Shown here: positions 16,966 to 24,490 of the stretch, in pieces
How the letters are laid out: each line of letters begins with the position of its first letter
Position numbering within the stretch: position 1 is the first letter of the stretch
Assembly (NCBI GenBank): GCA_031275815.1
Contig: JAISOF010000008.1
Coordinates: 1 to 37,060, forward strand
Reading direction: 5' to 3'
DNA from: Candidatus Nomurabacteria bacterium
Lineage (GTDB): Bacteria; Patescibacteriota; Saccharimonadia; Saccharimonadales; Saccharimonadaceae
Length of the DNA: 37,060 nucleotides
Notes under the pieces: generated by a model
What the model was told of the DNA's origin: nothing
The model's input: the letters and a program-made list of their open reading frames with translations, nothing else
Databases searched by the model: none
Translations under genes and position numbers: made by a program

Positions 16966-17111
16966 TTTTTCCTCCAATCAAAAACCCCACGATGCTTCCC
17001 GAAGGACCCATGGTGGGGGTGTGTAACTCCATTGTACCAAACCAAACCGCCAATGTCAACAACCTTTTCGTATTTCGTTACCTTGTGGCGGGTGTTATAT
17101 TTAATTTTCAT
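16962..17111 (-). CDS. 49-aa ORF, copy 2 (leader-like, unrecognised)
   Basis: Same length as copy 1 and homologous over its whole first two thirds (VVDIGGLVWYNGVTHP). It starts inside the last codons of the MazG-like gene (11-nt overlap) and stops by ATGA overlap with the NYN gene. Its first 16 residues (MKIKYNTRHKVTKYEK) also resemble the IleRS N-terminus (MKFKYGTRRKAIEYEK) in DNA and protein, suggesting this leader borrowed or duplicated an ileS start. GGAGGGG precedes the ATG. Function unknown. Confidence 0.55.
   Translation of the reverse strand: MKIKYNTRHKVTKYEKVVDIGGLVWYNGVTHPHHGSFGKHRGVFDWRKK
16980..17018 (-). terminator. Terminator-like hairpin (leader copy 2)
   Basis: On the minus strand CCCCAC (17013-17018) pairs with GTGGGG (16985-16990), extended inward with one mismatch, with an inner UCC-UUCG-GGA hairpin and a following run of T (16980-16984). 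It stands just before the ribosome site of the NYN gene, suiting transcription attenuation of NYN. Confidence 0.6.
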
Positions 17112-17532
17112 TCCCCTCCTCAACATACTTCTCCGGCTCCCTGCGAAACTTTTTTAACAGGCGCTGCCCGTCCGCCGAATTATCCTTAAGGTCAATCCAG
17201 TCTATCCAATACCCCTCCGCAAATCCGCCACGAGTGGTGATTTTTTGCTGTGCCACCGCTTCAATGTCCGCAGGATTAAAACCACGTGCCGCAATATAAG
17301 CGTCAATCAATGTCTTCAAATCAACAATTTCTTTCTTCTCGGCTTTTTCGTCACCCATTTTGTACGCCGCTGTCAACTCTGCCAGCTCCTCCGGCACCTT
17401 GCCAAGTATCGCACTCGCTAACTCTGCCCTATCAATCCGTCGCACCCCAAGTTTATGCCCGTCCGCCGTGTGTGTCGCTGGGATTTTGTCCCGCACCAAT
17501 TTACCTTTTTTGCCGTAATAAAACTTTGTCAT
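17101..17532 (-). CDS. MazG-like / phosphoribosyl-ATP pyrophosphohydrolase-like NTP hydrolase
   Basis: A 143-aa all-alpha NTP pyrophosphatase-family protein. The N-terminal KLVRDKIPA is the signature of the small house-cleaning MazG-like group. The helices PEELAELTAAYKMGDEKAEKKEIVDLKTLIDAYIAARG carry the metal-binding acidic residues in E-x-x-E and E-x-x-D arrangement. KITTRGGFAEGYWI matches the conserved ERGGF end. No histidine pathway genes are nearby, so a nucleotide-pool cleaning role is more likely than histidine synthesis. Coupled by ATGA to the preceding methyltransferase. Confidence 0.8.
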   Translation of the reverse strand: MTKFYYGKKGKLVRDKIPATHTADGHKLGVRRIDRAELASAILGKVPEELAELTAAYKMGDEKAEKKEIVDLKTLIDAYIAARGFNPADIEAVAQQKITTRGGFAEGYWIDWIDLKDNSADGQRLLKKFRREPEKYVEEGNEN

Positions 17533-18380
17533 TTCGCCTCTTTCCTCGCCACATAAACCTTATACCGAAACGCCCTAAGCGCCACCGCATCCTCATAAAA
17601 GTTCCCGCCCGCATTATTGGCAAAATGTTTCGCCAAATGTTCGTTCCAGCCGACCAAAAACCTTAGCGGTGCGGTCAACTTTTTCACTCGCTTCATTGAC
17701 GGGCGCACTTCCGCCGTGACGTCGAGTTCAGAGATTTTCACAAAGCCGGCTTTACGCAACTTTTTCGCAAACTCGCCCTTGCCAAATTGCCGCACGCCGA
17801 AACCGCCCCAATATTTACAGACAAAATCGAAAGTTTTTTGATACTCCGCCGTAAACTTGTCATAATCCCATTCATACTCCACAAAAACCGCCTTGCCGCC
17901 CGATTTCAAAACTCTGAATAACTCTTTCGCCGCTCGCTCCACATCCTGGGCGTGTGCCAGCGTTTCATAAGTGAAAACTTTATCAAAAGTCCCGTCCTTG
18001 AACCGCAACTTCTCAAAATCACCCAGTTCGAACTGCGTCGTGCCTCGCAAAGACCTGTGCCGTGCCAACTTCGTCGCCACATCAACTTCGTGCGGCGTGA
18101 CCGTAATCCCCGTCACCTCAGCCTCGTAATGCTCCGCCAAATAATGCGCCACCACGCCCTGCCCACAGCCCGCATCCAAAATCTTGTCGCTTTTTCTCGG
18201 CGCCAAAACCCGCGCAAATTGCTCCAGAGCGTTCCGCTGCGCTAATTTCTCCGTCCGGTGCTCAGCATTATATCGCCCAAAATGCTGCGCCCGCCCCAAA
18301 ACCAACGTATATCCAAACCACGTCCCAAACCTGCTGTAATAATCCCGTGCGTTGTTGACGATTGTTTGTTGGTCTTTCAT
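17529..18380 (-). CDS. Class I SAM-dependent methyltransferase
   Basis: A 283-aa methyltransferase of the UbiE / sterol-C-methyltransferase-like type. Motif I is ILDAGCGQGVVAHYL (about 67-81), with ELGDFEKLRFKDGTFDKVFTYETLAHAQD giving motifs II-III and ELFRVLKSGGKAVFVEYEW the post-motif strand. Preceding residues WFGYTLVLGRAQHFGRYN are typical of the small-molecule branch. Substrate unknown. It is joined by ATGA overlaps to the S51 peptidase upstream and the MazG-like gene downstream. Confidence 0.8.
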   Translation of the reverse strand: MKDQQTIVNNARDYYSRFGTWFGYTLVLGRAQHFGRYNAEHRTEKLAQRNALEQFARVLAPRKSDKILDAGCGQGVVAHYLAEHYEAEVTGITVTPHEVDVATKLARHRSLRGTTQFELGDFEKLRFKDGTFDKVFTYETLAHAQDVERAAKELFRVLKSGGKAVFVEYEWDYDKFTAEYQKTFDFVCKYWGGFGVRQFGKGEFAKKLRKAGFVKISELDVTAEVRPSMKRVKKLTAPLRFLVGWNEHLAKHFANNAGGNFYEDAVALRAFRYKVYVARKEAK

Positions 18381-19084
18381 TGTTCGCCATCTTCAATTTT
18401 CGTGCTTGGTTCCGCCTCCCCAATACTCTCCTCCAGCCACTCCCCCTCCGAAACAACCGCCACCCTGTCACCATCCACACTCACTGCACCCTCGTCGTCC
18501 ACCGCATACAACTTTTTCCCGTCAATCTGCCTCAGATTCTTCAAAGCACTTTGCAAATTATCTCGGTTCACTTTCTCATACCAGTCATTATTCATATGCG
18601 GCACAAATTGAAAATCCACCAACCCCAACCCCTTTCCGCCAAACTCATCAACATTCTCGTCAAACAAATCCTGTGCGCTGTTCATCACCGTCGGGCAAAG
18701 CACGCAACTTCCGGCGCTCGCACCCACCCAGACCTTGCTCTTCAGCAGTTTTGGCAAATGCTCTTCCAGCCCCGAGTCCTTGATACATTTTCGCAACCAC
18801 TGCGTGTTTCCACCCTCAAAATACAATACCTCCGCCGCCTCCATCCTCGGCAAAAAATTATCAATACCAATGCCGTTGATGTCACAAATATCAATCTTGA
18901 ACCCATATTTATCAAGCAAAAACAAGTCATTAATCAGCCAAAAGTTCATCTCGCCACCCTCCCAATTGGATGCCGATGTGCAAAAAAACAACCTCACGCC
19001 GTCAAAACTTTTGCCGAGCAAGCGTTTCAGTTCATTTTCAATAGTTTTGTTCGTTATGCCTGCTGATGTTAGTAATAATTTCAT
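18377..19084 (-). CDS. Peptidase S51 family (dipeptidase E / cyanophycinase-like)
   Basis: A 235-aa serine peptidase-fold protein. The nucleophile elbow is GASAGS with Ser123, preceded by the conserved VLYFEGGNTQWL (about 86-97). PHMNNDWY contributes the histidine region. PepE cuts Asp-X dipeptides; related S51 proteins act on other small acidic peptides, so the precise substrate is uncertain. The start follows GGAGG and overlaps the stop of a 19-codon ORF (ATGA). Confidence 0.8.
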   Translation of the reverse strand: MKLLLTSAGITNKTIENELKRLLGKSFDGVRLFFCTSASNWEGGEMNFWLINDLFLLDKYGFKIDICDINGIGIDNFLPRMEAAEVLYFEGGNTQWLRKCIKDSGLEEHLPKLLKSKVWVGASAGSCVLCPTVMNSAQDLFDENVDEFGGKGLGLVDFQFVPHMNNDWYEKVNRDNLQSALKNLRQIDGKKLYAVDDEGAVSVDGDRVAVVSEGEWLEESIGEAEPSTKIEDGEQ

Positions 19085-19140
19085 TTTTCCTCCTTATTTT
19101 TAATCCTATCCATCACACTAAACGCCACCGACTCAATCAT
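19081..19140 (-). pseudogene. 19-codon coupled mini-ORF
   Basis: The frame MIESVAFSVMDRIKNKEEK runs from an ATG overlapping the stop of the DUF5680-like gene to a TGA overlapping the S51 peptidase ATG; both overlaps are ATGA. GAGGAAAA near its end provides the ribosome site of the next gene. Too short to assign. It is either the residue of a deleted gene kept as a translation bridge or a chance spacer. Confidence 0.4.
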
Positions 19141-19616
19141 TTTATAACCCCTCCGTGACAATAAAGTCTATAAACTATCTCGCCGCCCTTACTAATTTCC
19201 TCCACGCCAGTGAAATAGTCAAGGTCGCCCTCGACTGAAAAAGTATATCGGTAATCGCCGTTTACGAACTCACGTGGTCCACGCAGCGGCAAAATTGCGG
19301 TATCTTCGCCGGCCTTCATCAACGCCGGCCGAAGAGCCTTATCCATCGCCTCTTCCGTCAAGTTCTCGTCCAGCGCCACGCCATAATAATTCATCCCCCA
19401 AACCGGTCGCCCCTCGCCAGCATAAACCACCTCCTCGCCGATAAACTTCTCACCACCAAAATAAGTGTCGTGATAAACCATTTTCACACCGTCAATTTCC
19501 GCCTCATAATGATAATCCTCAGAAAACGGCCGCAAGCTGGCGACTTTTTCAACATTTTGGTTGGCATAAGTCTGCTTTTTCGCCTCGATTAAAAATTTTT
19601 TTAGCTGGTTGTTCAT
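19137..19616 (-). CDS. DUF5680-like protein
   Basis: A 159-aa protein whose pattern matches DUF5680 as I remember it: FLIEAKKQTYAN at the start, SLRPFSEDYHYEAEIDGVKMVYHDTYFGGEKFIGEEVVY, then PVWGMNYYGVAL and the GPREFVNGDYRYTFSVEGDLDYFTGVEEI block. Function unknown; members are often found in mobile or accessory contexts. No signal peptide or membrane segment. ATGA overlaps on both sides. Confidence 0.7.
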   Translation of the reverse strand: MNNQLKKFLIEAKKQTYANQNVEKVASLRPFSEDYHYEAEIDGVKMVYHDTYFGGEKFIGEEVVYAGEGRPVWGMNYYGVALDENLTEEAMDKALRPALMKAGEDTAILPLRGPREFVNGDYRYTFSVEGDLDYFTGVEEISKGGEIVYRLYCHGGVIK

Positions 19617-20335
19617 TTTGCCTCCTCTATCTTTATCTCATCACCATCATCTGGAGCGAAAGCATTTGACGGTAAGTCAGGTAAATCATAATCACCACGA
19701 TGAATTAAATAAAATTTCTTGTTCGGGTATTGCTCAGCATATTCTAAAACGCCACCGATATTTAAATGAGTGTCATCAGACGGCAAATTTTTAGTTGAGT
19801 CAAGAAACGCCTGTGATGAACTTCTAATAATTTCGTCCAGTCCAACACAACGAGTAGAATCGCCACTAAAACTAACCTGATTTATTTGATAACAACTTGC
19901 TGGCCTACACTCGCCATGCTTAGCCGTTCTGGATATGATTTTATATCCATTGACTTCTTTCTCGCTATCAACCAGCTCGACAAAATCTATACCGATTTCC
20001 TCTATTTCGTCAGCCGTAGTAAAAATATCCGAACCATAATTTTTTATCATCTGAACGGTCATGCTTCTAATATTTTTCGGGCCGACAATCGTTAATTGAG
20101 ATGTGATTTTGTTAACTTTACGCCTCACTAAAAAACTCAAAACATCTGAGAAATGATCAGGGTGATAATGAGTAATAATAATCGTATTTATTTTCGCTAA
20201 ATCTTTACCAAGCATCTGAAGTTGCCTAATCGTGCCACTACCAACATCAAGCAACAACTCATCATTGACCAAAAAACTAGTCAACGCCCTATCATCAGCA
20301 CCATACGTGCCAGTCCCAAGATAAGTAATTTTCAT
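19613..20335 (-). CDS. Metallo-beta-lactamase-fold hydrolase (RNase Z-like group)
   Basis: A 240-aa MBL-fold protein. The N-terminal LGTGTYGADDRALTSFLVNDELLLDVGSG is typical of the RNase Z / arylsulfatase-like branch. The metal motif THYHPDH gives His56, His58, Asp60 and His61; HGECRP, SGDST and LIHRGD supply the later metal positions. Length is short for tRNase Z and no exosite is evident, so small-molecule or phosphodiester hydrolysis both remain possible. Coupled by ATGA to the RhuM fragment upstream and the DUF5680-like gene downstream. Confidence 0.75.
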   Translation of the reverse strand: MKITYLGTGTYGADDRALTSFLVNDELLLDVGSGTIRQLQMLGKDLAKINTIIITHYHPDHFSDVLSFLVRRKVNKITSQLTIVGPKNIRSMTVQMIKNYGSDIFTTADEIEEIGIDFVELVDSEKEVNGYKIISRTAKHGECRPASCYQINQVSFSGDSTRCVGLDEIIRSSSQAFLDSTKNLPSDDTHLNIGGVLEYAEQYPNKKFYLIHRGDYDLPDLPSNAFAPDDGDEIKIEEAK

Positions 20336-20604
20336 TTCGCCTCCTTTTCATTGTAAACTTCAATCTGACGTTCAACTTTTCGGCTACCTTCAACCTGAAC
20401 TTGTGCAATTTTTGCACAAGTTGCCTTCTCCGACAACTCGCCAGTTTTGTATATATTCCTAATATGTCGCAACACACCTGTCCGGTCAATTCCAAACAAA
20501 TCGGCAATCTGCTGATTAGCCACCCAAATCGTCTCCCCTTGATAACCAGCGTCAAACTTAATCTCGCCGTTCTTCCCCTGATAAATCACAATTTGCTTAT
20601 TCAT
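20332..20604 (-). pseudogene. RhuM-family N-terminal fragment (90 codons)
   Basis: The frame starts at an ATG preceded by GGAGG and reads IVIYQGKNGEIKFDAGYQGETIWVANQQIADLF, then GIDRTGVLRHIRNIYKTGEL: the N-terminal helix-turn-helix-like part of RhuM (virulence/DinD-like) proteins. Full-length members have roughly 330 residues and continue after VEYYNLD; here it stops soon after the matching IEVYN with a foreign EKEAK tail. The DNA-binding part may still fold. Both ends keep ATGA overlaps, as if deleted in frame. Confidence 0.65.
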
Positions 20605-21263
20605 ATTTTCCTCCTTTTTCTCTCCAGCCACTCTGGCACCGCACCAAATCGAATCTCCGGCCAAGCGTTAACCTCGTCACACGTCACGGCGTAATATTTT
20701 TCATAAACAATATCCACCGAGCCGTGCATCGCCTCCGACATTTTCAACCCTAATTTGTCAGCGATTTTCCCCATATCCGCCTCATTTTCAGTCTCCACCT
20801 CCACAAAAGCCGGCAGCCAAGGCCACTCATCCAGCTCGATTTCTGCCCCGTCCAAAGTCCAACTTTCCCGCCGAGTTTCCTCCGTCGATTTCTGAACCAT
20901 CCCAATCTGTTTCAAAAAATCCACCGCCTTATCATAATCATCCACCACCAAACAAATCTCTTTCGTCCCCGTCAAAGAATCATCCGCCGTCTGCTTATAG
21001 CTCATCGTCACCCTGTCGCTCTCATCCCGCACCCGCACCCTCGCCCCAATCTTCACCATCTTCTTCTCGGCATCATAAAACACCGCCCGCACCGAGGCCA
21101 AAACCTCCGGCTGAAAATGGTCGCCGTGCAAATGCGTCACCACCACTGCGTCAATATTATCAAACGCCGGCAACTCGTCCGTATACTCCACCGGATCGAA
21201 CAACAGCCCCCGCCCATCTTTCTCAAGATAAAAACACGAATGATTATATTTTGTGATTTTCAT
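20601..21263 (-). CDS. Chimera: N-terminal MBL-fold piece fused to a CYTH domain
   Basis: Residues 1-55 (from the ATG at 21263, preceded by GGAGG) read MKITKYNHSCFYLEKDGRGLLFDPVE and VTHLHGDHF: the start of a UlaG-like metallo-beta-lactamase protein. The rest of that fold is missing. From about residue 60 the sequence is the second part of a CYTH (adenylate cyclase class IV / thiamine triphosphatase) domain: RVRVRDESDRVTMSYKQ, KEICLVVDDYDKAVDFLKQIG, ELDEWPWLPAFVEVE. The CYTH N-terminal ExExK strand is absent, so a working tunnel is doubtful. Likely an in-frame fusion of two broken genes. It overlaps the Nudix gene by 20 bp. Confidence 0.7.
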   Translation of the reverse strand: MKITKYNHSCFYLEKDGRGLLFDPVEYTDELPAFDNIDAVVVTHLHGDHFQPEVLASVRAVFYDAEKKMVKIGARVRVRDESDRVTMSYKQTADDSLTGTKEICLVVDDYDKAVDFLKQIGMVQKSTEETRRESWTLDGAEIELDEWPWLPAFVEVETENEADMGKIADKLGLKMSEAMHGSVDIVYEKYYAVTCDEVNAWPEIRFGAVPEWLERKRRKI

Positions 21264-21792
21264 TTTCCTCCTTCTCATAAAACTCCAAAATCGCTTTTTC
21301 ACGCTCTTCAATCATCCTTATCGCCGCTTCTTCCGTAAACTCCGTTTCCATAATCTGCGCATCATCAATCAACTTAATCGCCCTTGGAACACTCTCAACC
21401 CAGCCAAACTCAAAACCATCAGCCATTTCATCCTCCATCAAATTGCGGCCCACAAACTTCGTGGCTCGTGCAACATAAACATACGACTTGCCTATCATAC
21501 AACAATTGCGCTTTTTCATTCTCGGATATTCCTCAATCGTATACCCAACATCCCGAATAATCTCACTTTCATATCCAGTCTCCTCAATAATTTCCCGTGC
21601 TAAAGCCACCTCTTTCGACTCATTCACGTCAATACCCCCCCCCGGCAACTTGTAAAATCCGCCATTTTTCGCAAAAATCATCCCGACACGACCGCCTTCG
21701 TCCAACAAAATCGCCCGCACCGCCTCACGAATCCGAACATTTTCTTCCGTCCGGTCAAAATCTGGACTTTTAATTTTTTTGATGAGTTTCAT
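21244..21792 (-). CDS. Nudix hydrolase (1)
   Basis: A 182-aa Nudix protein cleaving nucleoside diphosphate-linked compounds. The box is complete: GGIDVNESKEVALAREIIEETGY follows the G-x5-E-x7-REUxEExGU pattern. KLPGGG precedes it. C-terminal residues form a charged helix (EEREKAILEFYEKEENE). It starts after AGGAGG, with a possible internal promoter just upstream. The substrate cannot be inferred. Confidence 0.85.
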   Translation of the reverse strand: MKLIKKIKSPDFDRTEENVRIREAVRAILLDEGGRVGMIFAKNGGFYKLPGGGIDVNESKEVALAREIIEETGYESEIIRDVGYTIEEYPRMKKRNCCMIGKSYVYVARATKFVGRNLMEDEMADGFEFGWVESVPRAIKLIDDAQIMETEFTEEAAIRMIEEREKAILEFYEKEENENHKI

Positions 21793-21820
21793 TTTCCTCC
21801 TATGATTTACTATGATTTAT

Positions 21821-21850
21821 ATTATACGCCCGTTTCATCCCCATCCGTAA
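21821..21850 (-). promoter_or_regulatory. Possible internal promoter before Nudix (1)
   Basis: Minus strand TATAAT (21821-21826) with a weak TTACGG (21845-21850) 18 bp upstream, in the only gap between 22.3 and 21.2 kb (29 bp). The -10 is good, the -35 poor. Confidence 0.35.
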
Positions 21851-22307
21851 TTTTGCCAAAAATATACGCCCAAACCGGCTCCATCCCAGGGTTTTCACAC
21901 CACTCCTCCTCTGATATTTTGCCCGCCTGAAACTCTTTCGTCCGATTTATCAGCTGCTGCAAAGTTGCTTTATCGACAAATCTGTAATTTTTGACCTCGT
22001 CGGCGCTCGCCTTGATGTCGCCCGTCACCTCCACCTCATAAACTTTCCAGTGGTGCCAAGTGTCGCCGACCCGACGACAAGGATTGTCTATGCGCTGTTC
22101 CAAACACAGCCGCAGAGCGCCCGCCACTAGCCCGACCTCTTCCTCCAGCTCACGCCTCGCTGCGACCTCAAAACTCTCGTCCCCGTCCACGTGCCCCGCC
22201 GGCGCCGCCCAACCAAACGGCGGCTTTTTGCGCTCAATCAGCAACACCTCATCGCCCCGCCACACCACCATTCCGACGCTGGTGTGGTCGCAAACTTTTT
22301 CCGCCAT
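21822..22307 (-). CDS. Nudix hydrolase (2)
   Basis: A 161-aa Nudix protein. The box [23 protein letters not shown] fits the consensus exactly, after PFGWAAPAG, with a conserved [17 protein letters not shown] strand. The ATG at 22307 is chosen because it overlaps the stop of the preceding gene (TGATG) and begins [17 protein letters not shown], the family-like first strand; the longer frame upstream lies over another gene. Probably house-cleaning or nucleotide-sugar related. Confidence 0.85.
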   Translation of the reverse strand: MAEKVCDHTSVGMVVWRGDEVLLIERKKPPFGWAAPAGHVDGDESFEVAARRELEEEVGLVAGALRLCLEQRIDNPCRRVGDTWHHWKVYEVEVTGDIKASADEVKNYRFVDKATLQQLINRTKEFQAGKISEEEWCENPGMEPVWAYIFGKITDGDETGV

Positions 22308-22699
22308 CACTTCAACCTCTCCACAAGCTCGCTCGGCGTTTTCACGACCTCTTTTATCAAACTGTCCCGACATATTTCGTCTTTGTCGTGCGCCAAAGCA
22401 TAAATCGGCTTGTTTGCCGCAACCGCAAACCCCAGCTCCAAAGTGCAACTATTCCCCATATAACCATTTTTATTATAAATAAACACCACGTCGCCAGTGC
22501 GGATTTTCTGAAAATGGTCAAAGGTCAGCCCCAGCGCCACAAACTTCTGATAATCCGCCGGCAAACTCGCCCACGCCTCCTCGCTTTCTCGGTGCAAATG
22601 TGGCTCAAAAACCACCACACCCAAGTTCTTCAACTCACTGGCAAACCTGCGAATCTCCGGCTTAAACCGTGTGCTCCCGCACAGTACTACACTTTTCAT
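22307..22699 (-). CDS. Nucleoside 2-deoxyribosyltransferase-like protein
   Basis: A 130-aa Rossmann-like protein. VVLCGSTRF at the start is the nucleotide-binding loop, [35 protein letters not shown] carries the conserved Gly-Asn-Ser and catalytic-type Glu helix of the deoxyribosyltransferase superfamily. Members exchange or hydrolyse the base of deoxynucleosides. With HAM1, Nudix and MazG-like neighbours a nucleotide-pool role fits. ATGA overlap with the GNAT gene upstream and TGATG with Nudix (2) downstream. Confidence 0.75.
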   Translation of the reverse strand: MKSVVLCGSTRFKPEIRRFASELKNLGVVVFEPHLHRESEEAWASLPADYQKFVALGLTFDHFQKIRTGDVVFIYNKNGYMGNSCTLELGFAVAANKPIYALAHDKDEICRDSLIKEVVKTPSELVERLK

Positions 22700-23214
22700 T
22701 TTTCTCCTTTCTTCGGATAAATCCGATATTCCACTATATCCACCTCACCCCGCCAATTATTCTCCTTATATTCACTCACCATCACCCCACCCAAAGCCTC
22801 CGCAATTTTGTGACTGGGGACATTTTCCTTGACTACGGAGTATTTCAAATAATCAAACTCCAAATTGGCTTGAGCCCAATCCTCCAGCCCAGCCACCGCC
22901 TCTCGCCCGTATTTATTGCCCCACGCCGCCTCTTTTGTCCAAATCCCAAACTCCGGCGTCCGTGTGTCAAGATGATGCACCCCGCCAAGCCCAATAAACT
23001 CGCCCGTCGCCCTGTCTCGAATCGTAATTTGCAGGTTTGTCCCCGCCCGAGTTGCCTGAATAGCTGGCGCCAGCCACGCCTCAACTTCCTCAACGCTTTC
23101 TGACGGCTTCGACCGTGTATAAGTTGCGACCTTTTTGGTGTAACCCGCCAAAATCTCTGCTGCGTCACTCAATTTCGATGGCGCCAACACCAGCCGCTCA
23201 GTAGTGATTTTCAT
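22696..23214 (-). CDS. GNAT N-acetyltransferase (RimJ/RimL-like)
   Basis: About 172 aa, acetyl-CoA-dependent acetyltransferase fold: TTERLVLAPSKLSDAAEIL, GEFIGLGGVHHLDTRTPEFGIWTKEAAWGNKYGREAV (acetyl-CoA loop region) and LKYSVVKENVPSHKIAEALGG, a RimJ/RimL hallmark. Acceptor unknown. Two in-frame ATGs are possible: 23229, which overlaps the HAM1-like stop (ATGA), and 23214, preceded by GGAGGAGG. I prefer 23214 because the protein then begins with MKITTERL as in the family. Confidence 0.8.
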   Translation of the reverse strand: MKITTERLVLAPSKLSDAAEILAGYTKKVATYTRSKPSESVEEVEAWLAPAIQATRAGTNLQITIRDRATGEFIGLGGVHHLDTRTPEFGIWTKEAAWGNKYGREAVAGLEDWAQANLEFDYLKYSVVKENVPSHKIAEALGGVMVSEYKENNWRGEVDIVEYRIYPKKGEK

Positions 23215-23225
23215 TCCTCCTCCTT

Positions 23226-23915
23226 TCATTTTATTTCCTCCAAATTAGTTTTGTCATCAATTCCCGCCACCTCTGACCCCTCATACTCCGCCAACAACCG
23301 TCCCATCACCTCGCCCTGCTTGTCCCAATAAGCCCGCCAATTCTCCGCCTCCGACAACTCCGAATCATATCGCCAAACACCATCCACCTCAACCTTGCAA
23401 ATCGCCGAAAAACAAAACCCCTCAATCATCTTCCCACAGGGCACATCCACCAACTTGCCGTCCGTCCTAGCCAGCCCCGAAACCGCCTTAATCTTTCCGC
23501 CCTCCCACCAAGCCAAACCATAACCCCAATCAAACACAAAATCCACTTCCCTGCCATATTTCCTCGCCACCTCCGCAAAAACTTTCTCGCCATTCTCATC
23601 ACTGTACTCCCCAGCCCGCCGTGCCACAAACTCCTTGTTGTGGTTCTTGGGGTCATCCTCCTCGTCCACCCCCAGCAACCTCACCGTATCGTCCCGTGCC
23701 AACACCGGCAAATCCCGATACTGCTCGGCGTACCTCACAGCCTTCTCCAGCGCAATCTCCTCCGCCGTCAACTTCGTTTCCTCCGGCTCCGCCAAATCCA
23801 ACCCCAAATCCGCAAAACTCAGCGCTTCCCAACCCAACTTCCCCAGCACCAACTTCGTCGCCGCAATCTTCCCCGCATTCGTTGTCGCTATCAAAACCTT
23901 CTTCTTCCCCATCAT
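23226..23915 (-). CDS. HAM1/RdgB-like non-canonical NTP pyrophosphatase
   Basis: A 229-aa protein resembling the ITPase family: VLIATTNAGKIAATKLVL is the conserved nucleotide-binding start; SFADLGLDLAEPEE, TAEEIALEKAVRYAEQYRDLPVLARDDTV follow, with the usual acidic DDSG-type segment changed to RDDT. It is longer and more divergent than RdgB, so the substrate may differ. First gene of the long coupled operon; it has a GAGGAGC ribosome site. Confidence 0.7.
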   Translation of the reverse strand: MMGKKKVLIATTNAGKIAATKLVLGKLGWEALSFADLGLDLAEPEETKLTAEEIALEKAVRYAEQYRDLPVLARDDTVRLLGVDEEDDPKNHNKEFVARRAGEYSDENGEKVFAEVARKYGREVDFVFDWGYGLAWWEGGKIKAVSGLARTDGKLVDVPCGKMIEGFCFSAICKVEVDGVWRYDSELSEAENWRAYWDKQGEVMGRLLAEYEGSEVAGIDDKTNLEEIK

Positions 23916-24070
23916 ACAAGCTCCTCTTTAACCTTTATTTCTGGAATGTTGTAATTTTTACAACACCCATCCACCCCCAACCCGCGACCAACAACCGCCG
24001 GCGACAATCTTACCTCAAGCATACATGACCCCAACATTTTTTGCAAACCACTCCTCTTCAACTCCAGCGA

Positions 24071-24149
24071 TTTCGTCGCAGACGAAAAGCTACTTGATAT
24101 TGAGGTTGTTGATTGACTTGTTGGGTTTCGTTATGGACGAAAAGCTACT
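24071..24149. repeat. Two hairpin-forming direct repeats
   Basis: TTTCGT-5 nt-ACGAAAAGCTACT occurs at 24071-24094 and again at 24126-24149 (period 55 bp), only the 5-nt loop and flanks differing. Each forms a 6-bp hairpin. Two copies only, so not a CRISPR array. They could be protein-binding sites or a decayed repeat family. Confidence 0.6.
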
Positions 24150-24352
24150 AATAGATAATTCTTGGTCATACCAACGTTGGGGTTTCTTGAGGATGAGTTT
24201 TGAAGTTATTGGTGGTAATACTCCTGCCATCTACCCCCACCCCCTCAAGGGGACAATGCCCAAGCAATTACTATTAGCTAGCTTTTCTGTTGGGACAGAT
24301 GGGAGTTTTTAAATCGCAAAACACTAAAAAAACTTGACTAACCCCCATCAAG

Positions 24353-24490
24353 GTCTTGTTGGCACCAACCCCCACTTCACAGGGCTCTTCAATCTGTGAC
24401 GACAGATTGAAGCGAGGAGCCGACTGCCACCGGCAACGGCCGGCTGGCACGGTTCTGTACCTGTGAATGTGGGTGGTTGTGCAACAAGAC
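24353..24490. repeat. Large imperfect palindrome with two inner hairpins (three-way junction)
   Basis: Outer arms about 24353-24383 and 24460-24490 pair over roughly 30 bp with a few bulges (GGTCTTGTTG against CAACAAGACC; CACAGG against CCTGTG). Inside, TTCAATCTGT/ACAGATTGAA (24388-24397, 24402-24411, loop GACG), extended by GGCTC/GAGCC, and TGCCACCGGC/GCCGG-C-TGGCA (24425-24449, loop AACG) form two strong hairpins. It would fold as RNA on either strand or as a DNA cruciform. No coding or known RNA family recognised. Confidence 0.65.

Noticed and set aside
24025-24312. 95-aa plus-strand ORF
   Set aside because: It contains the two hairpin repeats and has no ribosome site or recognisable domain.
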